Positions 21,472 to 30,628 of a stretch of DNA of 64,000 nucleotides are shown piece by piece. The notes under the pieces were generated by a model. It worked only from the letters and a program-made list of their open reading frames with translations, was not told the origin of the DNA and ran no database searches. The stretch's first letter is position 1; every line of letters begins with the position of its first letter. The stretch spans positions 1 to 64,000 of the forward strand of contig NZ_JQMW01000004.1 of assembly GCF_000744935.1 (NCBI RefSeq), given 5' to 3'. The position numbers and the translations under genes were made by a program. This DNA comes from Clostridium sp. KNHs214. GTDB lineage: Bacteria; Bacillota; Clostridia; Clostridiales; Clostridiaceae.

Positions 21472-22395
21472 CTACTTACCTCTACATTTTTTAAAAAATG
21501 CTTCTTCATTTAAAAACTTTATAACTTGTCCATTTTTCTTTAAATCTACTGCTCGCCTAAGCTTATTACTCATCTCTTCCCTATTTAAATTCTCTATGTC
21601 TTTTGTATTAGTAACTATACATGTTGTTTTCTTAGTTACAGAACTTCCAACATTACCGCTAAGCTTTCTAACTAATATCATTGCTTCATCTCTTGTTATG
21701 GAAGCTAATCTTCCTGTAAATACAACAATCTCATCTTTAAATGCAGTAAAATTAAAGCTTTCTATTATGTTTTTTCTTGAAGGTTGTTTATTAGATTTTC
21801 TAAAAATTCTTCCTTTAGTTGAAGATGATTTATATCCATTTTCATTTACATATCCTAAAGTAACTCCAAGTAATTTTGATATTTCATTGATATTCTTTGA
21901 ATTTAATTCTTGTGATATATTAAGTAAGATATTACTGCAGGCCATTGCATCTGCTAAAGCATCATGATGCTTAAACTCATATCCTAAAAAATTATTTACT
22001 GTATTCAGTCTTGCATTATCAAGGTTACTGTAAAAATTTTTAGAAAGTTTCATTGTACATATATACTTAAAACTTGGCATTTTTATATCATAAAGCTCTA
22101 ACGTATTTCTTAATACAGATATATCAAATGAAGCATTGTGAGCTATGACTAAATTATCATTAAAATAGTGTTTAATTTTTTCCCAAACTTTATCAAATTC
22201 TAATTCATCCTTAACCATATGAGGTCTTATTCCATGAATCCCAATATTTATTGGCATAAATCTCATTTCCTTAGGTTTTATTAAATGATATACTTTTTCT
22301 ATAATCTCACCATTTTTAACAACTACCAAGCCAATAGAACATGGACTATTTCTTTTTTCATTAGCAGTTTCAAAATCTATAGCTACAAAATTCAT
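21472..22395 (-). CDS. DnaQ-type 3'-5' exonuclease with C-terminal BRCT domain
   Basis: 307 residues. The DEDDh exonuclease domain (1-165) shows AIDFETA (D, E), VIAHNASFD (D) and HHDALADA (H, D). After a linker, a BRCT domain (about 220-305) reads DEIVVFTGRLASITRDEA and VTKKTTCIV. This resembles stand-alone DNA polymerase III epsilon-like proofreaders fused to BRCT, presumably in DNA repair. It has its own GGAAGGG-type ribosome site and is 35 bases upstream of the Nudix gene. Confidence 0.9.
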   Translation of the reverse strand: MNFVAIDFETANEKRNSPCSIGLVVVKNGEIIEKVYHLIKPKEMRFMPINIGIHGIRPHMVKDELEFDKVWEKIKHYFNDNLVIAHNASFDISVLRNTLELYDIKMPSFKYICTMKLSKNFYSNLDNARLNTVNNFLGYEFKHHDALADAMACSNILLNISQELNSKNINEISKLLGVTLGYVNENGYKSSSTKGRIFRKSNKQPSRKNIIESFNFTAFKDEIVVFTGRLASITRDEAMILVRKLSGNVGSSVTKKTTCIVTNTKDIENLNREEMSNKLRRAVDLKKNGQVIKFLNEEAFFKKCRGK

Positions 22396-22527
22396 TTATC
22401 TTCTTTCCCTTCCACTTATACTCTTGCTTACTAAATTATGCGGTAAATTTTTTTAAATTTTATTTCAGCATTTTATCTTTTTTACAGTTTCAAAAGAAAA
22501 TTATTACTATGAAAATGCTAAACTTTT

Positions 22528-22989
22528 TTAAAATTTTGTTTTCAAAATATGCTCCAGTAGTGCAGCACATCCCTCTTTAATATCCTTATAGGTTTCATCA
22601 AAATTACCTGTATACCAAGGGTCAGCAATATCTCGAGGAGAAATAGAAAAATCAAGTAATCTATAAATCTTTCCGTATTTGTCATCTCCAACGATGCGTA
22701 AAGCATTTTTAATGTTATAACTTTCCATGCAAAGAATATAATCATACATTTCGTAATCTTTTTTAGTAAGTTGAACTGCAGTCTTTCCCTCACAAGAAAT
22801 TCCCACTTCGCATAACTTATTTTTTGTACCCCAATGCACAGAATTTCCTACTTCTTCTCTACTGGTAGCAGATGACGCTATATAAAACTTGTCCAAAAGA
22901 CATTTTTCTTCCACCATATGACGAAATACAAATTCAGCCATAGGACTGCGACAAATATTACCATGACATATAAACATTATCTTTACCAT
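22528..22989 (-). CDS. low-molecular-weight protein tyrosine phosphatase
   Basis: 153 residues with the P-loop CHGNICRSP (Cys8, Arg14) at the N-terminus and the general acid in DPWYTGNF (about 122), both diagnostic of LMW-PTPs. It is a cytosolic phosphotyrosine or phosphoarginine phosphatase. AGGAG stands before the ATG. Confidence 0.93.
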   Translation of the reverse strand: MVKIMFICHGNICRSPMAEFVFRHMVEEKCLLDKFYIASSATSREEVGNSVHWGTKNKLCEVGISCEGKTAVQLTKKDYEMYDYILCMESYNIKNALRIVGDDKYGKIYRLLDFSISPRDIADPWYTGNFDETYKDIKEGCAALLEHILKTKF

Positions 22990-23211
22990 ATTTTTTTAAC
23001 TCCTTATTCTAAAATAATTCAAAATATAAAACTGTTATTAATACTCATTTACTCTACTTGTTACCCAAATTATTCATATTACAATTCTTAATTTTTTACA
23101 GTTGTACTAGTCATATACTTTATTATACCAAACATTTATTTGCATTTAAATTATTAAGTTCAGTTAATGGTAAAAGAATATATTGTGGGGAATTTCCTAT
23201 TAGGTACATGA

Positions 23212-23350
23212 AAATAAATAACAAGTCAAAGATGCTGGTATATTTTGTGTCAGACAAGGAAGCAGGTTCCGCCCCTAGTATGACTATCGTCGAGTTCTGT
23301 TGACGCAGTATCACGCAAAATAGACTAGCATACTGACTTGTTATTTATTT
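23212..23350. repeat. MITE-like inverted repeat element
   Basis: 139 bases with arms AAATAAATAACAAGTCA and TGACTTGTTATTTATTT. Homology between the arms continues inward for about 40 bases (GATGCTGGTATATTTTGTG against its imperfect complement). The centre is GC-richer than its surroundings. No coding capacity; probably a non-autonomous element or the fused ends of an IS. Confidence 0.7.
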
Positions 23351-23367
23351 AAATGTGCCTTAGTCCA

Positions 23368-23520
23368 ATGAAATCATGCTTTCCACATGAATATATGATT
23401 AAGGATGTGTCTAAAGATACTATTGCTATTGTTAAAAATAGTAATAAAATTCAAGAAGACTTAACAAAAAACAAAGAAATTTATGTTGCACTCAAAAAAA
23501 TGAACATTTTTGTAGAATAA
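23368..23520 (+). pseudogene. unidentified 50-codon open frame
   Basis: It begins ATGAAATCATGC and ends ...KKMNIFVE. It has no ribosome site and starts just after the MITE-like element. It may be the tail of a gene cut by that element. Family unknown. Confidence 0.25.
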
Positions 23521-23540
23521 TTATTTTTTGATACATATAA

Positions 23541-24050
23541 AATGTTGATTTCCAGGGAGTTGGAATAGACATAGAAAAAGAAGCAATAAAGATGGCTTCT
23601 AGAGAGTACTCTAATATAATATGGTGTGTAGCAGACTTAGCTAAGCTGCCTTTTGAAAGTGAAAAATTTGACATAATCACTAATATTTTTTCACCTTCAA
23701 ATTACTCTCAATTTAATAGGATCCTTAAGAAGGATGGACTTTTAATAAAAGTGATTCCTGGAAGTGATTACCTTAAAGAGCTGCGAACGTTTTTTTATAA
23801 AGAAACGGATAAACAAAGTTACTCCAATGAGAAAGTTATAAAGCATTTTGAAACTAATTTTAATAATATTTATCAAGATAATATCACATATAATATAAAT
23901 TTAAACAAAGATGAATTGAGAGAGTTAATACAAATGACACCACTTTCATGGGGCGCTGATGATAAGAAAATTCAAGATATACTGGATAATGAAATAAATA
24001 ATTTCACTATTGATTTATGTATAATTATTGGGAAACAAATTGCTGGATAA
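23541..24050 (+). pseudogene. RlmA-type 23S rRNA (guanine-N1) methyltransferase, C-terminal fragment
   Basis: About 170 codons without a proper start. They hold the post-motif I part (GVGIDIEKEAIKMA), motif IV (FDIITNIFSP) and the family's MTPLSWGA motif. The zinc-binding N-terminus and SAM motif I are missing. It is plus-strand, unlike its neighbours. A separate N-terminal RlmA piece stands at 43489-44018. Confidence 0.75.
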
Positions 24051-24218
24051 AAATGAATAAAACAAACATAACATGGTGGTTTATGAGTGGGAAACATAAG
24101 TCAAGATGTGAAGAAATTTAGAATATAAGCATAATAATGTAAAATGTACTTATTAGGTAACTATTCACCTGTTTATAATTTAAAATACTGTAAAAATGAA
24201 AGTTTTAAATGTTAAAAG

Positions 24219-24321
24219 TAGCAAACATAAACTTCCAGTTTATGTAACGACCCCTGAGGTACTCCCAGAAAAAGGTTGTAGCGGAGCGAAAAACTTTTTC
24301 TGGTTGCTACGCTTCTTGAGA
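24219..24321. repeat. two-hairpin repeat, copy 1
   Basis: The first hairpin is ACATAAACT-TCC-AGTTTATGT. The second is CCAGAAAAAG...CTTTTTCTGG around a loop containing GTAGCGGAGCG. Further copies lie at 56226, 57701, 61018 and 63086. Confidence 0.75.
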
Positions 24322-24400
24322 TGATTTTTTATTTATATAAAATAATGCTCTTGCGATAAGACCATTTTGCTTTATATTAGTGTTATGTCATAACTTAAGA
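24322..24400. repeat. array 3' element, short variant
   Basis: Contains GATAAGACCATTTTGCTTTA and the palindrome GTTATG-T-CATAAC, 57 bases downstream of the HAD gene stop in gene orientation. The same block lies at 27183, 39090 and 44446, and in altered form near 42465. Confidence 0.7.
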
Positions 24401-24456
24401 ATATTGTGACATAGAATTAAGATATTGCTGTATATTTTAATTAATAATATTTAAAT

Positions 24457-24897
24457 TTATTGCTTCAATACATATTTTCGTACTATATTCCAATCACCAT
24501 CAAACTCTTTTAATATTATGCTTGTACAACCTATTTCTAAATGTAATTCATTATCATCCCATCTATCACCTATTCCTACTATGATATTATATTGCTCTTT
24601 TAGCTTTTTAGCGATTTCTAATCTTTCATTTTGATTTTCTGATAAATAGACCTCTCCATCTGGAAATCCAGTATAATTAATCCATTTTCTAGTAATATCC
24701 CTGTAACATTCAGGTCTTGCTCCAATATATATTATCTTATATTTTTGAGATAACTCTCTTATGCAGTTAATGCTGTTTGGTGTAGGCAAATCATTCAGAA
24801 TTTCACCTTCACTGTAAAAATCAGTAGTTCCAAATAAATGATGGCGATGTCTTGTATCACATATAGTTCCATCAATGAATATAAGAATAGCATCCAT
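24457..24897 (-). CDS. HAD-superfamily hydrolase-like protein, motif I altered
   Basis: 146 residues with HAD topology. Motif I region is AILIFIDGTICD, motif II region is IIYIGARPEC and motif IV is GIGDRWDDNELH. The usual DxDGT nucleophile Asp is replaced by Phe (F-I-D-G-T), so phosphatase activity is doubtful unless it acts differently. A polynucleotide-kinase-3'-phosphatase or acid phosphatase-like relative is possible. It is the first clear gene of the leftward array. Confidence 0.75.
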   Translation of the reverse strand: MDAILIFIDGTICDTRHRHHLFGTTDFYSEGEILNDLPTPNSINCIRELSQKYKIIYIGARPECYRDITRKWINYTGFPDGEVYLSENQNERLEIAKKLKEQYNIIVGIGDRWDDNELHLEIGCTSIILKEFDGDWNIVRKYVLKQ

Positions 24898-24958
24898 ACT
24901 TTAACCTCCATACAATAATATTTATTATACTTAGCAAAAATTTACTATTATGTATTAA

Positions 24959-25141
24959 TTATTTTTTATCTTTAAACTTTTGATACAGTTTTCCTAATAC
25001 ATAAATAGAAGGACTAAAAAATCCAACTATCCACATTGCAAAAACGAAATTTCCATTAACCTCACTGCCATCGATACCTAATAGAAGAGCCAATAAAACT
25101 CCAACTATTCCTAATAGTACTGATAATCCAATTAACTCCAT
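24959..25141 (-). CDS. small two-helix membrane protein, unknown function
   Basis: 60 residues with hydrophobic segments at about 4-22 and 32-50 and a basic tail (KLYQKFKDKK). GGGGAGGG precedes the ATG. Not recognised; it resembles small phospholipase D-nuclease-like or holin-like membrane proteins only in size. Confidence 0.6.
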   Translation of the reverse strand: MELIGLSVLLGIVGVLLALLLGIDGSEVNGNFVFAMWIVGFFSPSIYVLGKLYQKFKDKK

Positions 25142-25217
25142 AATTCTCCCTCCCCTAACTAAAATTAATGAACAATTTTTTATTATTAAACACTAATTCT
25201 AATATTAAATTTAATTA

Positions 25218-25812
25218 TCACTCTAATTTTTGATAAGGAAAAATATTTCTCCTATTTACCAAAGTTATATATGCAAAGTCATTAAGATCATGTATTATAA
25301 TTGCTGTCCATATACTTTTTGATATCAATATACTCGTAGCACAAGTAATACCAAGAAAAAAAGAACCTATCCAAATAAATTTGTTATTCCACGTTCTTAT
25401 ATGTAATAAACTGAGCAGTATTGATGATATAAATACAGCAATTATGGGATTAATTATATGTACTAATGGAATTAACAATATACCTCTATATAATAATTCT
25501 TCTGCTGGTAGTTCAATAAAATAAATAAGTATACATGTCTTAATTAATCCCAAATTAATATTCAGTAACCTTTAGTTTTATCCCTTTTGAAATAAATAAA
25601 TGTATAATTATAAATATTAGTCCTATTGTAAAGGCTAGAATGACTCCTTTATATGTAAGAAACATATATGAAGGCTCTATTATATATATACATATTAGTC
25701 CTAAAAATATAAATATTAATCTTTTTATTATATTTATTCTTAAACTCTTAGGTAATAAAAAAATATCAACTAATACTGCAATCAATCCTACCATAAGAAA
25801 AAAACACTCCAT
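25218..25812 (-). pseudogene. CPBP-family intramembrane protease, split in two frames
   Basis: The first part (25812-25555, about 85 aa) has three hydrophobic segments. The second (about 25553-25218) carries the CPBP motifs EELLYRG, LSLLHIRTW and IIIHDLNDF. Together they match the length of a CAAX-protease/bacteriocin-processing (CPBP) protein. The second frame has only TTG and no ribosome site, so a frameshift of one gene is more likely than two genes. The ATG at 25812 follows GGGGGGG. A copy of its last 120 bases lies at 36601-36727. Confidence 0.75.
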
Positions 25813-26025
25813 AAAATGCCCCCCCAAAATAAAGAAATATATTCGGAAACCCCTAGGTCTCCATTTATTTTAATACCGAAGGGTGTCAATTTTAACTTCC
25901 CCCCCCAGAATTTTAAACAAAATATCAAAAAAACTTATATTTTTTCCAAAACTACTTGACAAAGTTTGTAAAATTTGCTACCTCTCACTATAAAAACTAT
26001 TTACAAAATATTGCGAGGTGATTTT

Positions 26026-26457
26026 TTATGTTAGGTTATTTGCGTAGCCATGATGAATACTAAAATTTTCTGATATTTTCAACATTAATGCTGATCCCTC
26101 TGTTCCTTTAAATGCTTTTTTAAATTTATCCTTATCATTAAGCATAACACGTTTTATTTCAACAAATAATCCAGGTAGACTAGAAGACCATTCATCTGAA
26201 GGAATAGCGTTCTTATCACTTAAAACAATATACGTTTCTTGAGCAGTAACAATACTTGCATATTGTTCAGCATAAACAGTTTCATCATCTATATTACCAG
26301 CAACACCAGCAAAATGTTGTATATTCTTCCTCACTATATAAGCTAATTCTTTTTTATGAGTATTTATCTTATTATGTTGATAAAAATTATAACTGCATGA
26401 AAGAATAATAACCCCTCCAACTAAAGCGCAAATAAGTTTCTTATATTTTAAATTCAT
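26026..26457 (-). CDS. uncharacterised membrane-anchored protein
   Basis: 143 residues with one N-terminal hydrophobic anchor (about 9-25) and a soluble extracytoplasmic part containing FVEIKRVMLNDKDKFKKAF. GAGGGAATATGTA precedes the ATG. The family was not recognised. A truncated relative of its second half lies at 44271-44445, so the family recurs within this array. Confidence 0.65.
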   Translation of the reverse strand: MNLKYKKLICALVGGVIILSCSYNFYQHNKINTHKKELAYIVRKNIQHFAGVAGNIDDETVYAEQYASIVTAQETYIVLSDKNAIPSDEWSSSLPGLFVEIKRVMLNDKDKFKKAFKGTEGSALMLKISENFSIHHGYANNLT

Positions 26458-26800
26458 TACATATTCCCTCTTTCGAATTACTATTTATAATAATCAACCT
26501 TAAATTAGACATTTGTAGTTGTATTAGTGCTAAAATCTTTACATCTTTTATACACTCTTCCAATGCTCTATCTTGCTTGAGTAAATCTTCATAAATAATG
26601 GCTACTTTTCATATCCCTGAACTTCAAATTTAAAACCTGTATAATCTAATAACGGACAATCTGTACTATAATTCACTCCTTGAAATAGTACAACTATTTT
26701 TTATACTCCATTTTATTTTTTCTCTCATTAATTTTATTTTACTAATACTGATTATATATAAAATTATACTAATATTCCTTCTTTTTTATTTCACCATAGT
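26458..26800. other. spacer with a faint gene remnant
   Basis: The minus strand at about 26510-26690 can be read in two frames as DCPLLDYTGFKFEVQGYEK and VAIIYEDLLKQDRALEEC, suggesting an unidentified decayed gene. The remainder is AT-rich and unremarkable. Confidence 0.35.
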
Positions 26801-27250
26801 TTACTATTATGTACCACTCTCTATAAACATATTACCATTATATGCTATACTTGTACATATTTTAAACACTACTAACACAATCTAATCCATAAACCCCCTG
26901 TATAAAACAACTGGAATATTGAAGTGGTCCTCTTGGGAAGAAGTTCCAATATGGAAACAGTAGATAAAAAAATAAGAGCCTTAACTGATAATTCTCTTAA
27001 TTATTTCTATTATATTTGGTATTTTTAATTTTACTTAAGCCTTTGGTGATTTTAATAAATTTGATAGAATTCTTTGAGGATATCTATATGAGATTAGAAT
27101 ATTAGGATATTGTAATATGAATGGGATTATTAATAGGAATTATGGTTTGAAGTTGTTGAAATATAGATGATTTTTTTATTTATATAAAGTAATGATCTTG
27201 CGATAAGACCATTTTGCTTTATATTAATGTTATGTCATAACTTAAGAAGA
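26801..27250. repeat. array spacer repeat, longest copy
   Basis: Three blocks in order. An upstream block (26801-26965, TGTACATATTTTAAACACTA and a CCAATAT-containing hairpin) comes first. A middle block (27000-27183, TTTAATTTTACTTAAGCC to AATATAGATGATT) follows. A downstream block (27183-27250) has GTTATG-T-CATAAC. Shorter mosaics of these blocks fill most other spacers to 46 kb. Confidence 0.75.
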
Positions 27251-27274
27251 TAGCAATATAACCCATCTGTTAGT

Positions 27275-27540
27275 TCATCCTATTGTACAATGTGCCTTTT
27301 TAAACTTATCTTTTAAAACTCTTTCTACTTCTCTAATTAAAACTTCTGCATCGTCTGGATATAAATTATCAATAATGTTAGATAAAATTACGGCATCAAA
27401 AGATGAAAAATCCACTCAATTGCTTTATCTAGAGCATTGTTTCCAGACTCGACTTTGTTAGAGTTTTAGAAACTTCTTTTGAGAATATATTATTCCACTT
27501 ATTTAAGCATTTATCATATTTTCCATTCATATTTATTTTT
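27275..27540 (-). pseudogene. SAM-dependent methyltransferase remnant
   Basis: It starts MNGKYDKCLNKWNNIFSKE, continues after frameshifts as ETGNNALDKAIEWIF and FDAVILSNIIDNLYPDDAEV, and ends in KKAHCTIG. The glycine-rich SAM motif is deleted. The ATG (27538-27540) has AAGGA before it, and the transposon starts 15 bases further upstream. Confidence 0.6.
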
Positions 27541-27555
27541 TCCTTAACTTTTAAT

Positions 27556-27612
27556 TGTAGTGCGTCAAAATATAGCTTTTGAAAACTGCATTTCTAAGTC
27601 AAATTATAACTA
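27556..27612. repeat. transposon left-end transposase-binding repeats
   Basis: GCGTCAAAATATAG (27562) and AAGTCAAATTATAAC (27596) are 34 bases apart and share GTCAAA(A/T)TAT with the right-end repeats in inverted orientation. Confidence 0.7.
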
Positions 27613-27670
27613 TAACTCCAATAACTATCCAGTAATTAAATGCATTTTAAATAATCATATTATTGCTAAA

Positions 27671-27710
27671 TAAAACCTCCTAATGACTTGACATCATTTG
27701 GAGGTTATTT
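27671..27710. terminator. hairpin inside transposon left end
   Basis: AACCTCC...GGAGGTT with A-rich and T-rich flanks. It would block transcription from either side. Confidence 0.55.
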
Positions 27711-27741
27711 TAAGCTTATTATAAAAACTAGAGAAAGGAAA

Positions 27742-27803
27742 GGGAAGAACCCCAAGCCGTGCAAAGCGAAGGTTCTTCCCTAAAAATAAGAGCGTAAGCT
27801 CTT
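27742..27803. other. two hairpins before the DUF6431 gene
   Basis: GGGAAGAACC...GGTTCTTCCC (27742-27780) is a ten-base stem. AAGAGC-GTAA-GCTCTT (27788-27803) follows. They lie just upstream of the first transposon gene and may insulate or regulate it. Confidence 0.5.
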
Positions 27804-27816
27804 ACAACCTATTATT

Positions 27817-28392
27817 ATGATAAGATTATTTTCACAACTATGCAAGTGTTTTAAACAAATTTCTTTTGAAAATGAGATAAATATTTTTGAAGAGTATATG
27901 AAAACGGTTAATTCAGAGGCTTTGGTATGTCCATTCTGCGGATCTAAACACGCTCTATCCCTATTTGCCTCTTATAAACGCCATCTTGTGACTTATGATA
28001 ATAATGAAGTTCACGATAATATAATAACTATCAATAGATATATTTGCCCGTCATGTGGACATACTCATGCTATCCTACCTTCGGTAATTGTGCCCTACAT
28101 GTCATTTAGCTTTAAATTTACTGTGTCTATTATTCATGATTATCTTGTACATAAATTTACCTCTGTAGAAGCTATGTGTGAACATTACTGTATAGCAATA
28201 TCTACATTCTATCGAATTTTAAATAAATTCAAAGAGCATAAACAACTATGGCTTGGACTTTTACAAGACAGGCTTATTTCTAACTTAAGTTTTATACAAC
28301 GTGTTATAAATAGTACCTTTATTGAAATTGAAACCTTTATAACAAACTTTTTTAATAGAAATGGATTATCCTTTTTTCAAGGAACATCATAA
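27817..28392 (+). CDS. DUF6431 zinc-finger-like protein of the transposon
   Basis: 191 residues. Two CxxC pairs (CPFCGS at about 37 and CPSCGH at about 74) form a likely zinc ribbon. A helical region with MCEHYCIAISTFYRILNKF, looking like a helix-turn-helix, follows. Proteins of this family accompany DDE transposases in Firmicutes and may choose the target or act as a DNA-binding accessory; that role is inferred. The ribosome site is weak. Confidence 0.75.
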   Translation: MIRLFSQLCKCFKQISFENEINIFEEYMKTVNSEALVCPFCGSKHALSLFASYKRHLVTYDNNEVHDNIITINRYICPSCGHTHAILPSVIVPYMSFSFKFTVSIIHDYLVHKFTSVEAMCEHYCIAISTFYRILNKFKEHKQLWLGLLQDRLISNLSFIQRVINSTFIEIETFITNFFNRNGLSFFQGTS

Positions 28393-28499
28393 TTAAGCTA
28401 TAGCTATATGCTTTTAATTTTATTTTATATATACCACTCAATACGATAATGGATATTATAATTTCTCCATGATAGCATTTTTATAGAGGTGATGTTGAA

Positions 28500-29759
28500 A
28501 TGAATAACAAAGAAATGATTGAAATAGCTTCTATTAGACTAGCCCTAATAGCTCCAGCTATAAATAACACTTATACCGAAAGCTCCAAAATTGCTTATTA
28601 TAGGCGTGTTGCAACTACTCCTGTAAAATTACCTAACGGTAAGTCAGTTTTGTATAGTCCTGGAACACTATCTAATTGGGAATCAGATTATAATAGGTTT
28701 GGTTTTGAGGCCCTTCTACCGAAGACGCGTAGCGACATAGGTAAAACCAGAAAATTAAATGATGTAGCCATAGAACAGATATATATTCTAAAAAATACAT
28801 TTCCTAAAATTAATGCTACTCTTATATATCATAAACTTATCGAAGATGGCTTTATCAATGAAAAAAGCATATCCTTATCTACAGTTCAAAGATTTATAAA
28901 AAATAATGATCTTAAATCTGCTAGATGCATAAATATGAAAGATCGAAAAGCCTTTGAAGAAGAGTTTGCAACTGGTATGTACCAAGGTGATACATGTTAT
29001 GGCCCGTATATTACTGAAAATGGCATACGTAAAAGAACATATCTAATTATGCTAATTGATGACAAATCAAGGCTTATCGTTGGCGGAAGATTTTTTTACA
29101 ATGATAACTCTTATAATTTTCAAAAGGTACTTAAAGAATCTATTGCTAGATACGGCATACCTAATAAACTTTATTTAGACAACGGTTCTCCTTATAAAAA
29201 TGAACAATTAAGTCTTATCTGTGGATCCCTTGGAATAGTAGAACTGCACACCATGGTAAGGGATGGAGCATCCAAAGGAAAAGTAGAAAGAAACTTTAGA
29301 ACATTAAAAAGTAGATGGCTAAACGCTCTAGATACAGAATCTATATCTTCCTTAGCGGAGCTAAACGATGAGCTATTCGCATATATAAACAAGCATAATG
29401 TAACAGTACATTCAGCTACATCACAACGTCCTATCGATAGATATAAAAGCGATTTAGCTCATGTTAAAGTAGCTGCTGATAGTGAGTGGTTGGATAATTG
29501 CTTTATGAATCGCATACAACGAAGAGTTAATAATGACTCAACAATAAGCATTGATAAAATATCCTATGATGTACCTATGCAATTTATAGGACAAAAAATT
29601 GAAATAAGATATTTACCTGATGATATGGATAATGCATATGTATATTATGAAAATGTTAAATACAGTATTAGAAAAACAAATAAGGTTGAAAATGGTAAAA
29701 CTAAGCGTAAGAATGCATTTACTATAAATTATTCAAAGGATGGTGTTAAAAATGTTTAA
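28500..29759 (+). CDS. DDE-type (rve) transposase
   Basis: 419 residues. N-terminal helix-turn-helix segments (about 1-125) precede an integrase catalytic core (about 150-310) with D in YQGDTCYGPYI, D in LYLDNGSPY and E in ASKGKVERNF. A beta-barrel C-terminal domain (Mu-C like) follows. This is the strand-transfer enzyme. The ATG follows GAGGTGATG. The stop overlaps the ATPase start by eight bases. Confidence 0.92.
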   Translation: MNNKEMIEIASIRLALIAPAINNTYTESSKIAYYRRVATTPVKLPNGKSVLYSPGTLSNWESDYNRFGFEALLPKTRSDIGKTRKLNDVAIEQIYILKNTFPKINATLIYHKLIEDGFINEKSISLSTVQRFIKNNDLKSARCINMKDRKAFEEEFATGMYQGDTCYGPYITENGIRKRTYLIMLIDDKSRLIVGGRFFYNDNSYNFQKVLKESIARYGIPNKLYLDNGSPYKNEQLSLICGSLGIVELHTMVRDGASKGKVERNFRTLKSRWLNALDTESISSLAELNDELFAYINKHNVTVHSATSQRPIDRYKSDLAHVKVAADSEWLDNCFMNRIQRRVNNDSTISIDKISYDVPMQFIGQKIEIRYLPDDMDNAYVYYENVKYSIRKTNKVENGKTKRKNAFTINYSKDGVKNV

Positions 29760-30555
29760 ACAATTTTATGGTATGACAATGAATCCATTTGAAAAAGGTA
29801 TAAAAGAAAAAGATGCCTATATGTCAAATGATCTAAAAGAGATGATATCAAGACTTGAGTATCTTAATGAAGCTAGGGGAATCGGCTTATTTACAGCTTC
29901 TCCTGGCAGTGGAAAAACCTTTGCCTTAAGATGCTTTACTAAAAAAGTAAACCCTAATTTGACAAAAGTTATATATCTTTGCTTTACTACTGTAACTACT
30001 ACTGAGTTCTATAGACAATTTTGCATCTCCTTAGGAATTGAACCTTCCTCTCGTAAATCTGATATGTTTAAGAGTATAAAAGATTATATGGAAAGTATGA
30101 GTACAGATAAACGTGTGCACTATATATTAGTTTGGGATGAAGCACAATACCTAAACAATGATATTTTAAAGGATTTAAAGCTACTTATGAACTTCTCCAT
30201 GGATTCAAAGGACTGTTTTTCTTTAGTTTTGATAGGACAACCTGTGTTAAATAATATCTTAGAAAAACAGATACATGAGGCATTAAAGCAAAGAATTATA
30301 ATAAATTATAATTTTGGAGGACTTTCTGAAGACGAAGCTTTAGAATATATTCATTCCAGATTATCATTATCGGGGGCTTCGCCAGAAATATTCGATAATA
30401 ACGCTGTTTTAGCTGCATATAGGAGCTGTGCTGGCTCTATAAGATACTTAAATATAATATTAACCAAGGCTTTAATAATAGGTGCGCAGCACGAAAAAAA
30501 CGTAATCGATACTGATATAATAATGGCTGCCGCCAATGAAATATCATTGCATTAA
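29752..30555 (+). CDS. ExeA/TniB-type AAA ATPase of the transposon
   Basis: 267 residues from the ATG at 29752 (AAGGATGG before it; overlaps the transposase end). Walker A is TASPGSGKT and Walker B is YILVWDEAQ. The sensor region LVLIGQPVL and an arginine in KQRIIINYNFGGL follow the TniB/TnsC/IstB-like plan. It should activate the transposase and select target DNA. Confidence 0.9.
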   Translation: MFKQFYGMTMNPFEKGIKEKDAYMSNDLKEMISRLEYLNEARGIGLFTASPGSGKTFALRCFTKKVNPNLTKVIYLCFTTVTTTEFYRQFCISLGIEPSSRKSDMFKSIKDYMESMSTDKRVHYILVWDEAQYLNNDILKDLKLLMNFSMDSKDCFSLVLIGQPVLNNILEKQIHEALKQRIIINYNFGGLSEDEALEYIHSRLSLSGASPEIFDNNAVLAAYRSCAGSIRYLNIILTKALIIGAQHEKNVIDTDIIMAAANEISLH

Positions 30556-30559
30556 AATC

Positions 30560-30582
30560 AAGGAGCGCTAGCTCCTTTTTCT
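30560..30582 (+). terminator. terminator of the transposon operon
   Basis: AGGAGC-GCTA-GCTCCT followed by TTTTTC, five bases after the ATPase stop. Confidence 0.85.
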
Positions 30583-30628
30583 TTTAGGTGCAAAATGATT
30601 TTTCATTAAAAATAAAGTGATTTTGTAG

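Noticed and set aside
25555-25812. Independent small membrane protein upstream of the CPBP motifs
   Set aside because: The downstream frame lacks a ribosome site and the two pieces together have the normal family length, so one broken gene is more likely.
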